Source: an uncultured Chloroflexota bacterium (lineage in GTDB: Bacteria > Chloroflexota > Chloroflexia > Chloroflexales > Roseiflexaceae). Taken from it: DNA of 14,753 nucleotides. A program made the translations under genes and the position numbers. Positions 7,690 through 14,654 of this stretch are shown piece after piece. The first letter of the stretch is position 1; the number at the start of each line of letters is the position of its first letter. Under the pieces are notes generated by a model. It was not told the DNA's origin, searched no databases, and saw only the letters and a program-made list of their open reading frames with translations. The DNA lies in contig CALFIC010000132.1 of assembly GCA_937876225.1 (NCBI GenBank), forward strand, positions 1 through 14,753. The letters are read 5' to 3'.

Positions 7690-9459
7690 CTACGCTGACG
7701 CCGTATGATGGTCGTCGCGCGCAAAAATACGCCGGTATGATTCACTGTGTTGCATTAATTCTTCGTGCGACCCTTGGGCTTCGATGCGACCACGGCGGAT
7801 GACCACAATCCGGTCAGCCCAGCGAATCTGTGCCAAACGGTGGGTAATGAGCAACGTCGTGCGCCCCTTGAGCACCTCGCGCATGGCTCGTTGAATCTGG
7901 TCTTCGGTGGCACTGTCAATGGCACTGGTCGAATCATCGAGAATCAAGATGCGCGGGTCAGTCAAAAACGCCCGTGCGATAGCAATTCGTTGCCGTTGCC
8001 CGCCAGACAAGGTCACACCGCGCTCGCCTACCATCGTATCGTAGCCATCGGGGAACGATTTGATAAAGTCGTGGGCTTGGGCTTGTTGGGCCGCCCATTC
8101 GATGCGCTCGCGGGGCACGTCACCACGGGCACCAAAGGCAATGTTTTCGGCAATCGTTTTGGAAAACAAAAAGATGTCTTGTTCGATCATCGAAATCTGT
8201 GAGCGCAACGAATCGAGATTCCAGCGTCGCACATCGACACCATCGATCGACACTGCGCCAGTGGTGGTGTCATAGGTGCGATTCACCAAGCGCGTCAAGG
8301 TCGTTTTACCCGAACCCGTCTGGCCCACAATCGCAATCGTCTCGCCAGGGTTGGCCACGAAACTAATATCAGTCACAATGTTGCTGTCACCATACCCAAA
8401 CGACACATTGGCGAAAGTAATCTCACCGCGTACTTGGTGCGATTCACCGACTGGGTTTTCGTCCATTTCGGTTTCGGTATTGATGATTTTGAGGATGCGG
8501 TTAGCACCCGCCAAGCCAAATTGCACCAAGGCAAACATAAACAACGAAATAAACGTCGGAAATTGAAACAGGGTAATCAGCGTCATAAACGCCACGACAC
8601 TGCCGGTGTCAATCACGCCCGCTTGGCGCAACCACATGGCATAGCCATACGATAAGCCAATCAACAAGCCATAAAAAAGTAAGGGCAAGTAGCGCGCTTG
8701 GATTTCGCCTTCTTGCACAAACAAATCACGGTAGCGTTGCGATTCGCGCTTGAAACGCTCACCCTCAAATTGCTCACGAGCCGTCGCCTTGACCACTTCG
8801 ATACCTTGAATGGCTTCAGACAACGTGGCACTGACTTGCCCATATTGACCACGCAATGCCCCTGCCACCGGTCCAAGTTTTTGATTATAGCGAATCAAAC
8901 CCCAAATCAACGATGCCACAAACACCACCGGCACCGGCAATAGCGCCGGGTTTAACGCGGCAATGGCCACCAACGGTGTAATCAGCTGGGTGGTGGCTTC
9001 GATAATCAGGCTCACCCCCGGCGAAATCATCAAATTGAGCTGTGATACATCTCCAGTGGCAGCCGCCATCAAGTCACCTACCCGTTGGCGATTGTGGAAG
9101 GTTTGGCTCTTACTCAACAAGCTGATATACAGCTCTTCGCGAGCGTCACGCTCCATGCGCGATGCCAAAAACTCACGAATCACGGTATTGATCATGTCGA
9201 CCACCGCAAACGCAGCCCGTAACCCAAGCAACCCCAACGACACAATCAGCAGTTGATCAATGGTGCCACGTGATTCGATGACTTTAAATGCCTGCTGGAT
9301 CTGAAACGATGTATACGTAAAGGCACTAATTGCGACTAATGCTAGTGCGATAAAACCGATTGGCAATAATGGATAGCGCATCACATGCGAAAAAATCCAG
9401 CGTACCGCCGTGCTCCGATTATATGGATATTCATTCCCCGTCCGAAATTCGCGTAACAC
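7690..9459 (-). CDS. ABC exporter half-transporter with Glu-to-Asp Walker B (heterodimer subunit A)
   Basis: This 589-residue protein has a membrane domain (about 30-320) and a nucleotide-binding domain with Walker A GQTGSGKT (379-386), Q-loop Q427, canonical signature LSGGQ (484-488), Walker B ILILDD with D508, and switch histidine H540. The position of the catalytic glutamate after Walker B is D509, the substitution typical of the non-hydrolytic site in heterodimeric exporters such as BmrC/BmrD or TM287/TM288. It is complementary to the next gene, which has the catalytic glutamate but a changed signature. The start is GTG at 9459-9457, chosen because AAGGAG sits five bases upstream; the nearby ATG at 9463 is in another frame. 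It is the first gene of the ABC-ABC-dedA unit. Confidence 0.96.
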   Translation of the reverse strand: MLREFRTGNEYPYNRSTAVRWIFSHVMRYPLLPIGFIALALVAISAFTYTSFQIQQAFKVIESRGTIDQLLIVSLGLLGLRAAFAVVDMINTVIREFLASRMERDAREELYISLLSKSQTFHNRQRVGDLMAAATGDVSQLNLMISPGVSLIIEATTQLITPLVAIAALNPALLPVPVVFVASLIWGLIRYNQKLGPVAGALRGQYGQVSATLSEAIQGIEVVKATAREQFEGERFKRESQRYRDLFVQEGEIQARYLPLLFYGLLIGLSYGYAMWLRQAGVIDTGSVVAFMTLITLFQFPTFISLFMFALVQFGLAGANRILKIINTETEMDENPVGESHQVRGEITFANVSFGYGDSNIVTDISFVANPGETIAIVGQTGSGKTTLTRLVNRTYDTTTGAVSIDGVDVRRWNLDSLRSQISMIEQDIFLFSKTIAENIAFGARGDVPRERIEWAAQQAQAHDFIKSFPDGYDTMVGERGVTLSGGQRQRIAIARAFLTDPRILILDDSTSAIDSATEDQIQRAMREVLKGRTTLLITHRLAQIRWADRIVVIRRGRIEAQGSHEELMQHSESYRRIFARDDHHTASA

Positions 9460-9464
9460 ACATG

Positions 9465-9470
9465 CTCCTT
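9465..9470 (-). promoter_or_regulatory. Ribosome binding site fixing the GTG start
   Basis: AAGGAG on the - strand lies five bases before the GTG at 9459. An ATG at 9463-9461 is closer to it but out of frame with the ABC gene, so GTG is the usable start. Confidence 0.8.
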
Positions 9471-9551
9471 GCTCTGCTAGTACCCCGTGAATGCATACGT
9501 TCTTAGTAATAAATAATCGAACACACCCCCCATTTTTATACGTACCCTAAA

Positions 9552-9560
9552 ATTGTAACA
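9552..9560 (-). promoter_or_regulatory. Candidate extended -10 promoter for the ABC-dedA operon
   Basis: On the - strand, TGTTACAAT is TGn plus TACAAT, one base from the consensus -10. No good -35 is found at 16-18 bases. The start would fall near 9545, giving a leader of about 85 bases before the GTG. Confidence 0.4.
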
Positions 9561-9610
9561 TAGAACACATTTTCTATCTGTGAAAAATCACTACGGAAAA
9601 CCAAGAAATC

Positions 9611-9647
9611 CCCGCATTTTTTCAGTTCCAGTGAAAAAATTACCGGG
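9611..9647. repeat. AT-rich interrupted palindrome upstream of the ABC promoter
   Basis: ATTTTTTCA (9616-9624) and TGAAAAAAT (9632-9640) form a perfect 9-bp inverted repeat around a seven-base loop. A further CCCG/CGGG pair (9611-9614 with 9644-9647) lies beyond an asymmetric internal loop. GTGAAAAA also occurs at 9580-9587, 51 bases away. It may be an operator for the ABC operon or a minor terminator; the sequence alone does not decide. Confidence 0.45.
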
Positions 9648-9677
9648 AATCAAGGATTGTCGTGTCTGTCGTTGGCG

Positions 9678-9717
9678 AAAAAAGAGGAGTGGGCGGGAGC
9701 AAAGCTCAACCGCCCAC
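9678..9717 (-). terminator. Intrinsic terminator downstream of nudC / candidate small RNA
   Basis: On the - strand, GTGGGCGG-related arms (9710-9717 with 9689-9696) extend through a two-base bulge into GAGC/GCTC (9704-9707 with 9697-9700), with a three-base loop. This GC-rich 12-bp stem is followed by TCCTC and six T residues (9683-9678). It is the best-formed intrinsic terminator in the window for - strand transcription and would end the oxidase-nudC transcript or the small RNA. Confidence 0.85.
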
Positions 9718-9821
9718 GCAGGATGAAGAAACCGAGTCGCCTCGGGAGGTGTTAGGGGGCGACGTGAAGCTTGGCGGACATTTGCATGTCATTGTGATAA
9801 CCGTCGCAATCATCACTCGAT
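9678..9821 (-). ncRNA. Candidate structured small RNA with anti-Shine-Dalgarno loop
   Basis: Read on the - strand, a good extended -10 (9828-9836) is followed about 140 bases later by an intrinsic terminator (9678-9717). Between them are three further hairpins with arms 9812-9816/9794-9798, 9786-9790/9777-9781, and 9758-9763/9736-9741. The loop of the third shows CACCTCC (9751-9745), identical to the anti-SD core of 16S rRNA. No open reading frame with a ribosome binding site fits inside. The alternative is that it is simply the 3' untranslated end of the nudC transcript, or a small RNA processed from it. I do not recognise it as 6S, SRP or any other known RNA. Confidence 0.4.
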
Positions 9822-9827
9822 GTCTTT

Positions 9828-9836
9828 ACTATACCA
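9828..9836 (-). promoter_or_regulatory. Candidate extended -10 upstream of the small RNA
   Basis: On the - strand, TGGTATAGT is TGn plus TATAGT, one base from the consensus -10. It lies about 70 bases past the nudC stop. The predicted start is near 9821. No clear -35 is visible. Confidence 0.45.
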
Positions 9837-9902
9837 CAGGCTTTTGCCAGAAATATAAGAAATCCATAAGAATTTCCTGATATTTGGCTATAAACCGTCA
9901 TT

Positions 9903-10763
9903 TTACCGATAATCTTGATAATCGAAGCCCACAATCATATCCTTGTCAGGATTGCCATGCAGCCAAATATCCAAGATTTGCCCAGAAATCGCTGTAGATG
10001 GGGGGATGGCCGGCATAGCACCGCGATCGAACCATTTTGCATCGGCCAATTCTTCGGCGTCCATACGAATATCGCCACGTTTGTATTGCGCCAAGAACCC
10101 GACCATCACTTGATGGGGGAAGGGCCAGCATTGGCTCCCGACATAGCGGATGGTGCTGACTTCGACACCTACTTCTTCGAGGACTTCTCGCGCCACACAG
10201 GCTTCGAAACTTTCACCCGGCTCGGCAAACCCTGCCACCAAACTATAGCGATTACCCCAGCCAACTTTCGTCGTCAGCAACACGCGATCACCGTCGTGGA
10301 TAAGCACAATGATGGCCGGGCTGACCGGCGGGAATACTTCGTGTTTGCATGGGTCACAGCGCAACCCCCACGTATTGGGGATGGCACGATACGGTGCGGC
10401 ACAACGACTGCAGTACTTGGTCATGGTCTGGAATTCGATGAGTTCTTTGGCGTAACTCCCCGCCATGACCACTTCTTGGCGGATGCCGGGATGATTCATC
10501 AAATTACGCAAATTCACCGTCTGTAAGCCCTCAGACAATTCACAATCTGGGTCAACAGTCGCAGCATGCACCGAGATATCGCCTTGCGTGCCCAATGGAA
10601 AGTGCTTGCTGATGGCAATACTCGTCGGTGATTGTGCTGTCCCTGGCAACGGCTCGGCGGGGTTTTGGGTATCGACAATCAAATCATCGCCACGCATCAC
10701 ATACCACACATGGGTCGTACCAGTGGGCAAATTGGGGGGATAACAACGAATAAACGCTTCCAT
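9903..10763 (-). CDS. nudC: NudC-type NADH pyrophosphatase / NAD-RNA decapping Nudix hydrolase
   Basis: The 286-residue protein has the NudC layout: an N-terminal domain (1-110), a zinc ribbon with C118, C121, C136 and C139, and a Nudix domain. The Nudix box is complete at 178-200: G178, E184 and R192-E193-V-L-E196-E197-V-G199. Past the box, SQCWPFPHQ (210-218) matches the NADH-pyrophosphatase signature SQPWPFPxS except for P to C at 212 and S to Q at 218. The family cleaves NAD(H) to NMN(H) and AMP and removes NAD caps from RNA. It starts 21 bases after ctaG with a GAGAGG ribosome binding site, so it is the last gene of the oxidase operon. Whether it prefers free NADH or capped RNA cannot be read from the sequence. 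Confidence 0.93.
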   Translation of the reverse strand: MEAFIRCYPPNLPTGTTHVWYVMRGDDLIVDTQNPAEPLPGTAQSPTSIAISKHFPLGTQGDISVHAATVDPDCELSEGLQTVNLRNLMNHPGIRQEVVMAGSYAKELIEFQTMTKYCSRCAAPYRAIPNTWGLRCDPCKHEVFPPVSPAIIVLIHDGDRVLLTTKVGWGNRYSLVAGFAEPGESFEACVAREVLEEVGVEVSTIRYVGSQCWPFPHQVMVGFLAQYKRGDIRMDAEELADAKWFDRGAMPAIPPSTAISGQILDIWLHGNPDKDMIVGFDYQDYR

Positions 10764-10784
10764 GTGTGAACCTCTCTGGTCTAA

Positions 10785-11564
10785 TTAGACGGCACTGTCA
10801 TTCCCTGGGCGATTAAACCAGCGGAAAAATACCACGGTCAACACCCCAAAATACACCAACCCACCCGGGAGCCACATAATCAAACCAGCCAATTCTTGGT
10901 CGGCTTGGGCAGTCATGCCCCATGGGCGCGCCACAGCTTCATATGCAGGATAAATCACATACCCCGCAAACGTCAACAACGCACCAATAATAGTGGGTGG
11001 CAATGACATGAAAAACAAGTACAACATCAACATACCGGGGGTGGAACGAGGAATTTCGGGTTGTTGGCTATATACCGGCCACCACGACAAAATCGCTGAC
11101 AGCACAAACATCACATGCTCAAGTACATGGACTTGCTGATCCCGAATCGCCAAATCGTAATTCCCTGGCACATGCCAACCCACAAATATGGCATTGTAGA
11201 TGATAAAAACTCCAACGGGTGAGAATATAGTTTGGGCGATAGCCCGCACACTTCCATTGCGCAGTAGCAACGACCCAATCGCAGGAGGAATGCTCAATAT
11301 AATGAGTGGTGGCACAATCAAAATCAGAATTAAATGTTGCACCATATGCATACTGAGCGACACCAGCGCCAATGTATCGATCGGTGATATCAACGCCACA
11401 AACACCCATACCATCGCCAACAAAAAGCGATTACGCATCAGCCGTGTCGCACCCGCTACTTGCCAGCGCTGCGCAAGTGGCCCGGTCACACCAAGGTACA
11501 CAGCAATAATGACCACCAAGCCAACGATCAAGCGCGGTTCAAAATTCCATGCATATGGATTCAT
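10785..11564 (-). CDS. ctaG: Cytochrome c oxidase assembly factor CtaG (caa3_CtaG family)
   Basis: This is a 259-residue multi-pass membrane protein of the caa3-type CtaG family (PF09678 type), needed for maturation of caa3 oxidase, probably in copper delivery. It is unrelated to the Cox11-type CtaG of proteobacteria. Conserved histidines lie in SMHMVQHLIL (H73, H77), GWHVPGNYDLA (H131) and HVLEHVMF (H146, H150). About seven hydrophobic segments are visible. The start has a GAGGA ribosome binding site. It follows cox4 after a 72-base gap with a strong hairpin, and it precedes nudC closely. Confidence 0.93.
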   Translation of the reverse strand: MNPYAWNFEPRLIVGLVVIIAVYLGVTGPLAQRWQVAGATRLMRNRFLLAMVWVFVALISPIDTLALVSLSMHMVQHLILILIVPPLIILSIPPAIGSLLLRNGSVRAIAQTIFSPVGVFIIYNAIFVGWHVPGNYDLAIRDQQVHVLEHVMFVLSAILSWWPVYSQQPEIPRSTPGMLMLYLFFMSLPPTIIGALLTFAGYVIYPAYEAVARPWGMTAQADQELAGLIMWLPGGLVYFGVLTVVFFRWFNRPGNDSAV

Positions 11565-11596
11565 GATATTCCTCGTGCCTACACATAAATAGCAAC

Positions 11597-11622
11597 GCGC
11601 CGCAGGGACTTCCCTGCGGCGC
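11597..11622 (-). terminator. Intercistronic hairpin between cox4 and ctaG (attenuator or terminator)
   Basis: An 11-bp GC-rich perfect stem, 11597-11607 with 11612-11622, has a four-base loop. On the - strand it is followed by GTTGCTATTTATGT, only moderately T-rich. It probably terminates part of the oxidase transcripts, lowering ctaG and nudC relative to the structural subunits, or protects the upstream mRNA end. Confidence 0.65.
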
Positions 11623-11636
11623 CGAGATCCTATTGA

Positions 11637-11969
11637 TTACCCAGCAATCCCGCCATAATTCGAAAAAATCGTCAAGAACCCGAGGCACATCGTGACGGCA
11701 AAAATCAATGGTACGATAAACACAAATTGAAAAATCCGTGCATCACCGCGTAAATGCATAAAGAACATTACCACGCCAGCACCCTTGGCAATCGACAAGA
11801 TAAACAAAATCGCCAAAAATAATTCGTGACCGACGGTGTCTTTCACCAAAAATATTGCAACTTCGATGGTGGTAATAATCGCCAAAATGGCGCCAACCAT
11901 CCAATAAAACCGCGTGCCGTGTGCTTCATGCGCCTCAGCATGCTGGTCGTGTGTAGCATGTTCTGCCAT
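11637..11969 (-). CDS. Cytochrome c oxidase subunit IV (COX4_pro type)
   Basis: The 110-residue protein has the size and layout of bacterial oxidase subunit IV: a soluble N-terminus and three membrane segments at about 22-43, 49-71 and 79-103. MHLRGD (71-76) follows the second segment, as usual. The N-terminus is rich in histidine (H4, H7, H10, H14, H17). This small subunit has no redox centre and stabilises the complex. It starts 12 bases after the coxC stop with a near-perfect GGAGGTG ribosome binding site. The symbol ctaF or coxD is used in different organisms, so I leave it blank. Confidence 0.93.
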   Translation of the reverse strand: MAEHATHDQHAEAHEAHGTRFYWMVGAILAIITTIEVAIFLVKDTVGHELFLAILFILSIAKGAGVVMFFMHLRGDARIFQFVFIVPLIFAVTMCLGFLTIFSNYGGIAG

Positions 11970-11981
11970 CAGACACCTCCA

Positions 11982-12647
11982 TCAAATCAAATATATCAAA
12001 GTGAAAATAGCGACCCATACCAGGTCGACAAAGTGCCAATACAAACCGACGAGTTCCACATCCATTGGGTTTTCGGGCGATGCCGAAAATTTACGCACCT
12101 TGAAGTAGACCGCAATCAACCAAATCACCCCCAAGGTCACGTGCAAACCGTGGAAGCCCGTCATGGTAAAGAAGGTCACCCCGAACAAGCTCTTGACCGT
12201 TTCGCCTTCATACACAAATTGGGGGGCGAGCTTGAGACCTTCGGCATACAAATGCGAAAACTCATAGGCCTGCCCCAACACAAAGCTTGAACCAAGGATA
12301 ATCGTCGCCAACAACCAAAAACGGAACTTAGCCCATTCTTTGGCTTTGGAAGCCGCTAGCGCCAACACCATGGTCAACGAACTTGCCAACAAAATTGCAG
12401 CAAGCACTGAGGTCAAATTAATCCCCAAAAAGTGCTTGGGGTCCATGTGCGCCAACATTCCACTCGCCGTCAATTGGGCTTTGGTGCGGGCATAAAAAAT
12501 CAAGTGAGTGGTAATCAATGCCGTAAAAAAGAGTGTTTCGGAACCGATAAAGGCCCACAACCCTAATTTGCGACTATCGACGCCGAGCGACCCAACCAAT
12601 GGGGCTTGCCCAGCTTCATCATGATGCGCATGACTCGTAGCGCTCAT
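11982..12647 (-). CDS. coxC: Cytochrome c oxidase subunit III
   Basis: This 221-residue membrane protein matches subunit III of aa3/caa3 oxidases in the shorter form typical of Gram-positive bacteria and Chloroflexota. Marks are GSETLFF with E37 in the first membrane segment, TGFHGLHV (163-170; H166, H169) and YWHFVDLVW (203-211). Subunit III holds no metal; it stabilises the complex and supports proton uptake by subunit I. The N-terminus (SHAHHDEAG) contains three histidines. A GAGGAG ribosome binding site precedes the start, which lies 52 bases after the coxA stop. Confidence 0.96.
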   Translation of the reverse strand: MSATSHAHHDEAGQAPLVGSLGVDSRKLGLWAFIGSETLFFTALITTHLIFYARTKAQLTASGMLAHMDPKHFLGINLTSVLAAILLASSLTMVLALAASKAKEWAKFRFWLLATIILGSSFVLGQAYEFSHLYAEGLKLAPQFVYEGETVKSLFGVTFFTMTGFHGLHVTLGVIWLIAVYFKVRKFSASPENPMDVELVGLYWHFVDLVWVAIFTLIYLI

Positions 12648-12663
12648 ACAATCTCCTCAACGA

Positions 12664-12688
12664 GTGCTACCGGCAATGCCGGTAGCAC
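12664..12688 (-). other. Intercistronic hairpin between coxA and coxC
   Basis: A perfect 11-bp stem, 12664-12674 with 12678-12688, has a three-base loop and fills most of the coxA-coxC gap. On the coding (-) strand no T-tract follows: the coxC ribosome binding site comes almost at once. It is therefore more likely an mRNA-stabilising or processing element than a terminator. A T6 run exists only on the other strand, where nothing is transcribed. Confidence 0.6.
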
Positions 12689-12699
12689 AACGGTATTTT

Positions 12700-14643
12700 T
12701 TAGTGATGCTGACCGAGGTACGGCGAATCTTTGCGTGAATCAACAATCCAACCACGAATCGCAATCGCCACCATGACAATCCCAATCAAGATAAATCCAA
12801 GGGCGGCCACGCGGGTAGGCAAACCAAGAATGTCTTTGTTGATGTAGATAAATCCTAGGGCCGCAATCGTCAAGCCACCCGACAAAATCATTGGGCTAAA
12901 CGTCATGCTTGGCATGTGGATTTCTTTGGCACCAGCAGTTCCTTCATCGGTGTATTCGTAGCGCACTTGTGACGGCGCACTTGACGCACCATGATGATCA
13001 TCGCCGGCAGCATGGGGATACTTGGCATCCCACAATGGGCGACGACTGTTCACCACTGGGATATGCAAGAAATTGTATGACGGTGGGGGTGACGGAATCG
13101 TCCATTCCAACGTCGCAGCATCCCATGGATCGTTACTGGCTACTTCACCATTGCGCAAGCTCGAAAGGACGTTGTAGATAAAGACCAAAATCGAGAAGGC
13201 CAAGAAGAACGTCCCAACCGTCTCGATAAAGTTCCACAAATCCCAACCCATACCCGCTTCATAAGTGTAAATACGCCGAGGCATACCTTCGGTACCGACG
13301 ATGTGCATAGGGAAGAAGGTCACATTAAACGAAATCAACATGATCCAGAATTGGATTTTGCCGATACGCTCGTTGAGCATCCGTCCGGTCATTTTTGGGA
13401 ACCAGTAATACGCGCCCGCAAACAACCCCAAAATCGAACCGCCAAACAATACATAGTGCAAATGAGCCACCACGTAATATGAGTCGGTTTGTTGTAGGTC
13501 AATCGGCGGTGATGCCAAGGTAATCCCACTGATACCACCAATAATGAACATCGAAATGAAGCCGATGGAATACAACATCGCTGTCGTCAAACGCACATCA
13601 CCAGCCCACATTGTCGCAATCCAATTAAAAATTTTGACACCGGTGGGGATGGCGATAACCATACTGGCCGCCGCAAAAAAGGCATTCGCCATCGGACCCA
13701 TACCGACGCCAAACATGTGGTGAGCCCACACGATGAAGCCGAGGAACCCGATACCAACACCCGAGAAAGCCACAAACGAATAACCGAAAATTGGTTTGCG
13801 CGAGAAGACCGGCAAGATTTCTGAAATCATACCCATCACCGGCAAAATCAAAATATAGACTTCGGGGTGACCAAAGAACCAGAACAAGTGCTGCCACAAC
13901 ATGGCATCGCCGCCTTGGGCTGGATTAAAAAAGGCACCACCGAATTGACGGTCAAACAACAATTCGATTGAACCGACGGTGAATGTCGGGAAGGCAAAGA
14001 TGATGATAAAGCTCACCACCAAGTTCATCCACACAAACAAGGGCATGCGGTTGATGGTCATGCCAGGGGCACGCATGTTGAGTACCGTCACAATGAAGTT
14101 CAACGCACCGGCAATCGAAGCAATACCCGTCAAACCCAATCCCAAAATCCAGTAATCCATACCCGAGGTTGGTGAATACTGTACTTGGGTCAATGGGGCG
14201 TAGGCAAACCAGCCACCATTGGGTGCGCCACCGGTCAAGAAGCTCATGTACAGCAACAACCCGCCGCCCAAGAACAACCAAATCGACATGGCGTTCAAAC
14301 GAGGGAAAGCCATATCACGGGCCCCAATCATCAATGGCACCACATAGTTACCGATACCGACGTTCATCGGCATTACCATCAAAAAGATCATAGTGGTGGC
14401 ATGCATCGTAAAGAGCTGATTGTAGACATCAGCACTCAAAAATGTGTTGTTGGGGGCACCTAATTGCACCCGCATCAACATTGCTTCGATACCGCCAAGC
14501 AAGAAAAAGACAAAGGCACTTACGATATAAATAATACCGATTTTTTTGTGATCAACAGTGGCCAACCACGTCCGCCATGGGAATGACCCCGAGGAAGCCG
14601 TAGCGGGTGACACTGATGTCAACTTATGCTCAGCAATCGCCAT
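12700..14643 (-). CDS. coxA: Cytochrome c oxidase subunit I (A-type heme-copper oxidase)
   Basis: This 647-residue catalytic subunit reduces O2 to water and pumps protons. All metal ligands are present: heme a H81 and H396, heme a3 H394, and CuB H259 (in GHPEVY), H308 and H309. The residue bonded to H259 is Y263. The D-channel is complete, with N99, D110, N117 and E261, the A1-type pattern. The K-channel has T334 and K337. After the usual twelve helices a soluble linker (about 500-577) leads to two more hydrophobic helices (about 583-600 and 611-630), as in caa3-type CtaD proteins. The linker has a His/Asp patch (HAAGDDHHG, 544-552) and the protein ends in two histidines. The ribosome binding site AAGGAG overlaps the stop of the upstream gene, with an 11-base gap, so the two are in one operon. 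Confidence 0.98.
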   Translation of the reverse strand: MAIAEHKLTSVSPATASSGSFPWRTWLATVDHKKIGIIYIVSAFVFFLLGGIEAMLMRVQLGAPNNTFLSADVYNQLFTMHATTMIFLMVMPMNVGIGNYVVPLMIGARDMAFPRLNAMSIWLFLGGGLLLYMSFLTGGAPNGGWFAYAPLTQVQYSPTSGMDYWILGLGLTGIASIAGALNFIVTVLNMRAPGMTINRMPLFVWMNLVVSFIIIFAFPTFTVGSIELLFDRQFGGAFFNPAQGGDAMLWQHLFWFFGHPEVYILILPVMGMISEILPVFSRKPIFGYSFVAFSGVGIGFLGFIVWAHHMFGVGMGPMANAFFAAASMVIAIPTGVKIFNWIATMWAGDVRLTTAMLYSIGFISMFIIGGISGITLASPPIDLQQTDSYYVVAHLHYVLFGGSILGLFAGAYYWFPKMTGRMLNERIGKIQFWIMLISFNVTFFPMHIVGTEGMPRRIYTYEAGMGWDLWNFIETVGTFFLAFSILVFIYNVLSSLRNGEVASNDPWDAATLEWTIPSPPPSYNFLHIPVVNSRRPLWDAKYPHAAGDDHHGASSAPSQVRYEYTDEGTAGAKEIHMPSMTFSPMILSGGLTIAALGFIYINKDILGLPTRVAALGFILIGIVMVAIAIRGWIVDSRKDSPYLGQHH

Positions 14644-14654
14644 TGCTAGACTCC

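Larger units (their letters stand above)
9460..9902. other. 443-bp intergenic region between the ABC operon and nudC
   Basis: This is the only long gap in the window. From left to right it contains the leader and probable promoter of the ABC operon (9460-9560), an AT-rich hairpin with repeated GTGAAAAA motifs (9580-9647), a candidate small RNA with terminator (9678-9821, - strand) preceded by its own -10 (9828-9836), and the 3' trailer of nudC (9837-9902). An open frame on the + strand (9662-9880) crosses it, but it begins with GTG and lacks a ribosome binding site, and the region reads better as structured RNA. Confidence 0.7.

Noticed and set aside
7690..9459. D509 in the ABC subunit as a sign of a decaying, non-functional gene.
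   Set aside because: The partner gene carries the complementary signature change and an intact catalytic glutamate, which is the normal arrangement for functional heterodimeric exporters.
9744..9759. G-rich run on the + strand as a possible G-quadruplex.
   Set aside because: Only three G-runs of uneven length occur close together, so a stable intramolecular quadruplex is not supported.
9662..9880. 72-codon + strand open frame in the ABC-nudC gap.
   Set aside because: It has a GTG start without a ribosome binding site and low-complexity protein, and it lies across hairpins better explained as - strand RNA.
10779..10790. 12-bp perfect palindrome GTCTAATTAGAC at the ctaG-nudC junction.
   Set aside because: It overlaps the ctaG stop codon and just precedes the nudC ribosome binding site, has no loop and no companion copy in the window, and may be chance.
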